A stretch of 20,265 bases of DNA from assembly GCA_009930155.1 (NCBI GenBank), contig RZYX01000032.1, positions 1 to 20,265 on the forward strand, read 5' to 3'. Positions 16,025-20,265 of this stretch are shown here, one piece after another. The stretch is from Clostridia bacterium (GTDB lineage: Bacteria; Bacillota_A; Clostridia; Oscillospirales; Acutalibacteraceae). Positions within the stretch are counted from its first letter, which is position 1. Every line of letters begins with the position of its first letter. The notes beneath the pieces are model-generated. The model was given only the letters and a program-made list of their open reading frames with translations, searched no databases and was not told the DNA's origin. The translations under genes and the position numbers were made by a program.

Positions 16025-17361
16025 TACAATAATCCTTTCTTAACTAAGCAGGCTCGCAATTCATCAGCTTTCACAAAATCCTTTGCTTGAATCGCTATTT
16101 GCCATGCTTTGAAAGTTTCTTTGTCATCTTGATCTAATGTTACTTTGTTAATGTGAATCCCTAATACATACAACATTTTTTCCATTGTAACAGTAATCAT
16201 CGCTATTTTAGCATAATCAATTTCTTTAACTCTTAGTGAAGCGTTCAACATTTTATTTAGATCAAACAACGCTTTAAAAGCATTTGGCGTGTTCAAATCA
16301 TCTTGCATTGCTTCTAAAAACGGTGCGAATAATTCCTCATTAACATCTGCTTTATCAGCATAGTCCCCCAACTCCATTTTAACATAACTTTGACGTAAAG
16401 AATGAGTGATTTTTTCTAATTCACTTTTCGCATTTTGAATGGTTTCATCATTGATATTTAATGGACTGCGATAATGCGTACTTAACATCAACCAACGTAC
16501 TACATTTTCTCCATACGCTTCCACAAAATCTTTTGCCCATAAGACATTGCCTAATGACTTAGACATCTTCACACCATCAATATTCAACATGCCATTGTGC
16601 AGCCAATAATTCGCTACATTGCAATGTGAATGTGCACACCCTTGTGCCATTTCATTTTCATGATGAGGAAACTTAAGATCCATTCCTCCTCCATGAATGT
16701 CAATAAGTGGCGAATGAAACTCTTTATTAATCATAACGACACATTCAGTATGCCAACCAGGACGCCCTGATGACCACTTTGTATCCCATTTAATGCCTTC
16801 TTCTGTCTTTTTCCACAATGTGAAATCTAACGGATTTTCTTTCTTGCTATTTTCATCAATTCTAGCCCCTACCATCAAATCATCAATTCGTTGTTTCGAC
16901 AGCTTTCCATAATCTTCCACTTTACTCACTCTAAAATAAACATCACCATCTATTTCATAGGCATAACCCATTTCTACTAAATCATCAATAAACGCAATAA
17001 TTTCGTCCATCGTTTCTGTTACTCTCGGTGTCGCATCAGGCATATCTGCATGCAAACGTTTGCGATCTTCATTATACACTTGAATATAACGTTCACTAAT
17101 TACTTTTTCATCGACTCCTTCTTCCTTTGCTTTATTAATAATCTTATCATCTACATCGGTAAAGTTACTTACATATTTTACTTTAAAACCACTTGCTTCA
17201 AACATCTTTTTAAAAGTATCAAAAACAATAATCGGTCTAGCATTTCCTATATGTGGATAGTTATAAACAGTTGGTCCACACACATACATACTAACTTCTT
17301 TTGCTTTCATCGGTTTAAATTCTTCCAACTTATTATGTAATGAATTATATAAATGTATCAT
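16024..17361 (-). CDS. cysS: Cysteine-tRNA ligase, short C-terminus
   Basis: Class I synthetase that charges tRNA-Cys with cysteine. It has 445 residues from the ATG at 17361, which has GGAGG upstream. The frame is open for ten more codons, but those lie in the terminator tail and include the ribosome binding site. Zinc ligands are probably C28, C207, H233 and E237. The HIGH motif is PHIGN (36-40) and the KMSKS motif is at 265-269. The anticodon-binding C-terminal part ends FVKADELRACLVKKGLL, without the final LEDTPQG-type tail found in many homologues, so it is about 15-20 residues short. A T-box leader with a Cys specifier controls it. It begins an operon with mrnC, rlmB and the sigma gene. 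Confidence 0.97.
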   Translation of the reverse strand: MIHLYNSLHNKLEEFKPMKAKEVSMYVCGPTVYNYPHIGNARPIIVFDTFKKMFEASGFKVKYVSNFTDVDDKIINKAKEEGVDEKVISERYIQVYNEDRKRLHADMPDATPRVTETMDEIIAFIDDLVEMGYAYEIDGDVYFRVSKVEDYGKLSKQRIDDLMVGARIDENSKKENPLDFTLWKKTEEGIKWDTKWSSGRPGWHTECVVMINKEFHSPLIDIHGGGMDLKFPHHENEMAQGCAHSHCNVANYWLHNGMLNIDGVKMSKSLGNVLWAKDFVEAYGENVVRWLMLSTHYRSPLNINDETIQNAKSELEKITHSLRQSYVKMELGDYADKADVNEELFAPFLEAMQDDLNTPNAFKALFDLNKMLNASLRVKEIDYAKIAMITVTMEKMLYVLGIHINKVTLDQDDKETFKAWQIAIQAKDFVKADELRACLVKKGLL

Positions 17362-17376
17362 CTTTTTTCCTCCTAT

Positions 17377-17402
17377 AAAAAAACACCTCACATAGAGGTG
17401 TT
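17377..17402 (-). terminator. T-box regulated terminator before cysS
   Basis: AACACCTC (17402-17395) pairs with GAGGTGTT (17389-17382), eight perfect pairs with a five-base loop, followed by a run of U residues to 17377. It is mutually exclusive with the antiterminator. Confidence 0.92.
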
Positions 17403-17561
17403 ATAGCAACACGGTCCCACTCTACTTGACACTCTATTATCGTTATCGCCGATTTACGTTTTACCTAAAAGGTGCATTCTCTGTATTAGTGTCATGCTTT
17501 TTCACCACCAAGCACTCTCTTTATGTATCTATTTACAGGCTCTTTTCCTTTATTATAAGTC
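17377..17561 (-). promoter_or_regulatory. T-box riboswitch, cysteine-specific
   Basis: The leader carries a specifier TGC (Cys) at 17476-17474 within GAATGCACC, and the T-box core AGAGTGGGACCGTG at 17423-17410. The antiterminator pairs AGAG (17423-17420) with CTCT (17397-17394) and GTGTT (17412-17408) with AACAC (17402-17398), leaving UGGGACC as the bulge that reads the tRNA acceptor end. The competing terminator uses the same AACACCTC strand. Uncharged tRNA-Cys should therefore favour expression of cysS and the genes behind it. The acceptor-reading tetrad is UGGG, which would meet the usual U73 of tRNA-Cys as a G-U pair. Confidence 0.92.
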
Positions 17562-17567
17562 CCTCTT

Positions 17568-17596
17568 AGTATATCAATCTTCCCTTTGATTTTCAA
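17568..17596 (-). promoter_or_regulatory. Promoter of the cysS operon
   Basis: TTGAAA (17591-17596) and TATACT (17568-17573) are 17 bases apart on the minus strand, one mismatch from consensus in each box. Initiation near 17561 gives a leader of about 200 bases, right for a T-box. A TATAAT-like site at about 17551-17556 has no -35 at a workable distance. Confidence 0.75.
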
Positions 17597-17718
17597 CGAA
17601 AACAATAAATTTTATGATGCTTTGTATTAATCTTCACTCACATTTATCGCAAGAAAATAAAAAACATTTCTTTGCCAACATATCTCAAGAACATATATTC
17701 CATTCTTTACCATATAGC

Positions 17719-17749
17719 AAAATGAAAAGGAAGCCTTTCGACTTCCTTT
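17719..17749 (-). terminator. Terminator of gapA
   Basis: AAAGGAAGTC (17749-17740) pairs with GGCTTCCTTT (17735-17726) around a GAAA tetraloop, ten pairs including one U-G, followed by a T-rich tail. It lies 22 bases after the gapA stop. Confidence 0.88.
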
Positions 17750-17771
17750 ATGTACTCATAATCTTCTTAAA

Positions 17772-18785
17772 TTAAGCTAATTCAGAGAAGTATTTGATTG
17801 TTCTAACCATCTGGCTAGTGTATGAGTTTTCGTTGTCATACCAAGAAACAACCTGTACTTGAGAGTATCCATTACCCATGTCTTTAACCATTGTCTGAGT
17901 AGCATCAAATAATGATCCATAAGTAATACCAATGATATCGCTAGATACTAATTGTTCTTCAGTGTATCCAAATGATTCATTAGAAGCAGCTTTCATAGCA
18001 GCGTTGATTTCTTCAACTGTTGGAGCTCCCTTAACAACTGCAACTAAAATTGTAGTTGATCCTGTAGGAACTGGAACACGTTGAGCTGATCCGATTAATT
18101 TTCCATTTAATTCAGGAATTACTAATCCGATAGCTTTTGCAGCACCTGTAGAGTTAGGTACGATGTTAACTGCAGCAGCTCTTGATCTTCTTAAATCACC
18201 TTTTCTCTGAGGTCCATCTAATGTCATCTGATCACCAGTGTAAGCGTGAATTGTTGACATAATACCTGATTCGATTGGTGCTAATTTGTTTAATGTGTCA
18301 GCCATTGGAGCTAAACAGTTAGTTGTACATGAAGCAGCAGAAATAACTGTGTCTTCAGCTTTTAAGATGTTGTGGTTTACGTTGTAAACAACTGTTGGTA
18401 AGTCATTTCCTGCTGGAGCAGAGATAACAACTTTTCTAGCACCTGCTTTAATGTGAGCACTAGCTTTTTCTTTAGAAGTAAAGAATCCAGTACATTCTAA
18501 TACTACGTCAACTTTTAAATCACCCCAAGGTAATTCTTCTGGGTTAGCGTGAGCATAAATCTTGATTTCTTTTCCATCAACTGTGATAGAATCTTCTCCT
18601 GCACTAACTTTATCAGCTAAAGCGTAACGTCCTTGAGCTGAATCATATTTTAATAAGTGTGCAAGCATTTTAGGGCTAGTTAAATCGTTAATAGCAACAA
18701 CTTCATACCCTTCTGCACCAAACATTTGTCTGAATGCAAGACGTCCAATACGTCCAAATCCATTAATAGCAACTTTTACTGTCAT
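17772..18785 (-). CDS. gapA: Glyceraldehyde-3-phosphate dehydrogenase (type I)
   Basis: Glycolytic enzyme that oxidises glyceraldehyde 3-phosphate with NAD and phosphate to 1,3-bisphosphoglycerate. It has 337 residues, full length. The NAD-binding fold begins [16 protein letters not shown], with Asp34 at the end of the second strand, as expected for NAD use. The catalytic Cys153 lies in SAASCTTNC, and the activating His180 in STIHAYTG. The C-terminal [15 protein letters not shown] is present. The ribosome binding site AAGGAGG lies ten bases before the ATG. The gene stands alone between a perfect consensus promoter and a terminator, consistent with very high constitutive expression. No CggR-like regulator or other glycolytic genes are adjacent. 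Confidence 0.99.
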   Translation of the reverse strand: MTVKVAINGFGRIGRLAFRQMFGAEGYEVVAINDLTSPKMLAHLLKYDSAQGRYALADKVSAGEDSITVDGKEIKIYAHANPEELPWGDLKVDVVLECTGFFTSKEKASAHIKAGARKVVISAPAGNDLPTVVYNVNHNILKAEDTVISAASCTTNCLAPMADTLNKLAPIESGIMSTIHAYTGDQMTLDGPQRKGDLRRSRAAAVNIVPNSTGAAKAIGLVIPELNGKLIGSAQRVPVPTGSTTILVAVVKGAPTVEEINAAMKAASNESFGYTEEQLVSSDIIGITYGSLFDATQTMVKDMGNGYSQVQVVSWYDNENSYTSQMVRTIKYFSELA

Positions 18786-18815
18786 TTCGTAAAGTCCTCC
18801 TTCGTTATCATCTAA

Positions 18816-18844
18816 ATTATACTTTTATGCACCTGTATTGTCAA
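18816..18844 (-). promoter_or_regulatory. Perfect consensus promoter of gapA
   Basis: TTGACA (18839-18844) and TATAAT (18816-18821) are spaced exactly 17 bases apart on the minus strand, full consensus in both boxes. The predicted start near 18809 leaves about 24 bases before the ATG. No operator-like repeat overlaps it. Nothing further was recognised between 18845 and 19012. Confidence 0.92.
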
Positions 18845-19012
18845 TTATGAAATGCATATCTTTGTTAAAAAATTCACTAGTTTCTAAGTTCATAAACCCT
18901 TTATTTATCATGTAAGCGTTATCTTGTGTATTGTTTTACGAATTATTTCATCAATCCTTTTTTTCATGATTGCTTTTACTACCTTTCAAATCCTCTTCTA
19001 ACATAGGCACAC

Positions 19013-19045
19013 TATTAAAAACCCCACACAAATCGTGTGAGGTTT
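19013..19045 (-). terminator. Terminator of the PTS operon
   Basis: AAACCTCACAC (19045-19035) pairs with GTGTGGGGTTT (19029-19019), eleven pairs including one U-G, with a five-base loop and a following U run. It ends the mannose-family PTS transcript about 50 bases after the EIID stop. Confidence 0.9.
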
Positions 19046-19095
19046 CTTTTTTAAAAGAAGATTGAGAGAGTCATCTTTTAATAATATTTTATTAA

Positions 19096-19974
19096 TTAAC
19101 CAATAGTCCAAGGTACTGGAACAAGTGGTGTATAACCACCAGCAGCTCCACCCCAGATACCGAAGATACATCCAACGATACCGATTACTAAGAACATAAC
19201 GATTAACTTAACTGGAGTAAATCCTTTTTTCTTAAGTAATACATAACATAATAATGTTAATAATAATGGTAATAATCCTGGAAGAATTGAGTTAAGGTAC
19301 TGTTGAATTACGATTGGTTTTTCACCATTTTCAATAACGATACCTAACTGAGTTCCACCACCGTAGTTAGCAATCAATGCACCTACGATAAATACTCCAA
19401 GAACAGATGCAGCATGTGTAATTTCTTTTGCATGTGCTGTCATCATTGTAACTGCTTTTGTACCCATGTTGTATGACCAGTACATTAATCCATAACGTAA
19501 AGCCATTTCAGCACCAAATGCGATTACAAAGTAAAGAATTGGTCCTAAGATGTTGCCATCAATTGCCATGTTTGCAGTCATACCTGCAACGATTGGAATT
19601 AATGTCATCCAGAATAATGCATCTCCAATTCCTCCTAAAGGAGCAGCTGTAGAGATACGTACAGAACGGATTGTTTGGATGTCCAATTTCATCTGTTCCA
19701 TTGATAATACCATACCCATAACGAATGTTACTGCGAATGGGTGTGTGTTAATGAAGTCCATGTTATGAGTCATAGAAGCAGCTAAGTCTTCTTTGTTTGT
19801 ATGGATTTTCTGTAATCCTGGAAGCATAGCCCATAACCATCCAGCTGATTGCATTCTTTCATAGTTGAAAGCTGCCTGTAACTGCATAGAACGCCAAACC
19901 ATTTTGTTTAATGTTTTATTGTCTAGTCTTTCAGCAGGAGTTGTGTCTTTATAGTTTGTCATATTAGATACCAT
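19096..19974 (-). CDS. PTS mannose/fructose/sorbose family EIID component
   Basis: Membrane subunit that, with EIIC, forms the sugar channel of a mannose-family phosphotransferase system. It has 292 residues from the ATG at 19974, which lies seven bases after GGAGGT; a GTG one codon upstream is too close to that site. Family signatures are LNKMVWRSMQLQAAFNYERMQ, the GIGDALFWMTLIPIVAGM core loop, and a series of hydrophobic segments in the second half, ending GGYTPLVPVPWTIG. The start overlaps the end of the EIIC gene by 11 bases, so the two are translationally coupled. The sugar cannot be told from the sequence: mannose, glucose, fructose, sorbose and amino sugars are all possible for the family. 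EIIA and EIIB would lie upstream, outside the window. Confidence 0.93.
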   Translation of the reverse strand: MVSNMTNYKDTTPAERLDNKTLNKMVWRSMQLQAAFNYERMQSAGWLWAMLPGLQKIHTNKEDLAASMTHNMDFINTHPFAVTFVMGMVLSMEQMKLDIQTIRSVRISTAAPLGGIGDALFWMTLIPIVAGMTANMAIDGNILGPILYFVIAFGAEMALRYGLMYWSYNMGTKAVTMMTAHAKEITHAASVLGVFIVGALIANYGGGTQLGIVIENGEKPIVIQQYLNSILPGLLPLLLTLLCYVLLKKKGFTPVKLIVMFLVIGIVGCIFGIWGGAAGGYTPLVPVPWTIG

Positions 19975-20265
19975 CACTCATACCTCCGTTTCCTGCACTA
20001 GCATTGTTAGCAATAGAGTTTACTCTGAAGTCTAATAATGCGATTGCAATACCGATGAATGCTACTAAAATTAAAGCAGCCGAAGCAGTTGCTTCGATGT
20101 TTCCTAAGATCATAGCCATAGCGAAACCAGCTAATAAATAACCCCACATATCGTTTGCTAACATGATTTTTAATAGGATTGAGAACCCTACGAAACGCAT
20201 CATAGCACCAGCGATAGACAAACCAGCCATAAACCAAGATGCTGATTCTTTTAATGAGTTAAGCG
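19964..20265 (-). CDS. PTS mannose family EIIC component (partial, 3' end)
   Basis: The last 99 codons of a gene that runs off the window edge. The frame is open to the boundary, upstream of the internal Met at 20230. The visible part carries two or three hydrophobic helices (SIAGAMMRFVGFSILLKIML, then WGYLLAGFAMAMI and AALILVAFIGIAIALLDF) and a short polar C-terminus, NASAGNGGMSDGI. The pairing with EIID by an 11-base overlap identifies it as the EIIC of the same permease. Confidence 0.88.
   Translation of the reverse strand, partial: LNSLKESASWFMAGLSIAGAMMRFVGFSILLKIMLANDMWGYLLAGFAMAMILGNIEATASAALILVAFIGIAIALLDFRVNSIANNASAGNGGMSDGI

Noticed and set aside
17362..17391. Ten extra N-terminal residues on CysRS
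   Set aside because: They would be encoded by the terminator tail and ribosome binding site; the ATG at 17361 gives the normal family start.
1..20265. CRISPR arrays, tRNA or rRNA genes, phage or plasmid genes
   Set aside because: No regularly spaced repeats, cloverleaf structures, rRNA-like sequence, integrase or replication genes were seen.

Overview
The window is a low-GC chromosomal segment of a Gram-positive bacterium (Bacillota). The gene order cysS, mrnC, rlmB, sigma factor, rpmG, secE, nusG, rplK, rplA, rplJ, rplL, ybxB, rpoB, rpoC is the Bacillus-type order. The details fit the class Erysipelotrichia better than Bacilli: an enlarged RpoB, no yacP, a short L11, and Asn at the rifampicin-site position that is His in most bacteria. 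This placement is inferred from gene content and protein character, not from a database match. All genes lie on the minus strand, so transcription runs from high to low coordinates.

Region by region, in transcription order. 20265-19096: the 3' end of a mannose-family PTS permease (EIIC, cut by the window edge, then EIID), closed by a strong terminator. 18785-17772: gapA, a single-gene unit with a fully consensus promoter and its own terminator. 17596-14273: a promoter and a cysteine T-box riboswitch, followed by cysS, mrnC, rlmB and a SigH-like sigma factor. 14295-13313: a promoter inside the end of the sigma gene, then rpmG, secE, nusG and a terminator. 13309-12709: a free-standing FUSC/aromatic-acid-exporter-like membrane gene inserted between nusG and rplK. 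12545-11311: promoter, structured leader, rplK, rplA. 11306-10157: promoter at the end of rplA, L10 leader with attenuator, rplJ, rplL, and a terminator-like hairpin before ybxB. 10135-1331: ybxB, then rpoB-rpoC with a promoter inside the end of ybxB, and a terminator after rpoC.

Below rpoC (1330-1) is a small AT-rich accessory segment. It holds a secreted-protein gene broken by two opposite one-base frame changes, both in A runs, followed by a small two-CxxC membrane protein with a very good ribosome binding site. This pair is the least conventional part of the window and could be a secreted effector with a membrane partner.

The genes together supply core transcription (RNA polymerase beta and beta', NusG, a sigma factor), ribosome assembly and function (L33, L11, L1, L10, L7/L12, RlmB, Mini-RNase III, a 16S-type methyltransferase), protein export (SecE), cysteine charging and sugar metabolism. 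The most notable observations inside the core genes are Asn at the RpoB H526 position, a roughly 140-residue RpoB insertion, and an L11 missing part of its proline-rich N-terminal segment. No tRNA, rRNA, CRISPR array or intact insertion sequence was seen.
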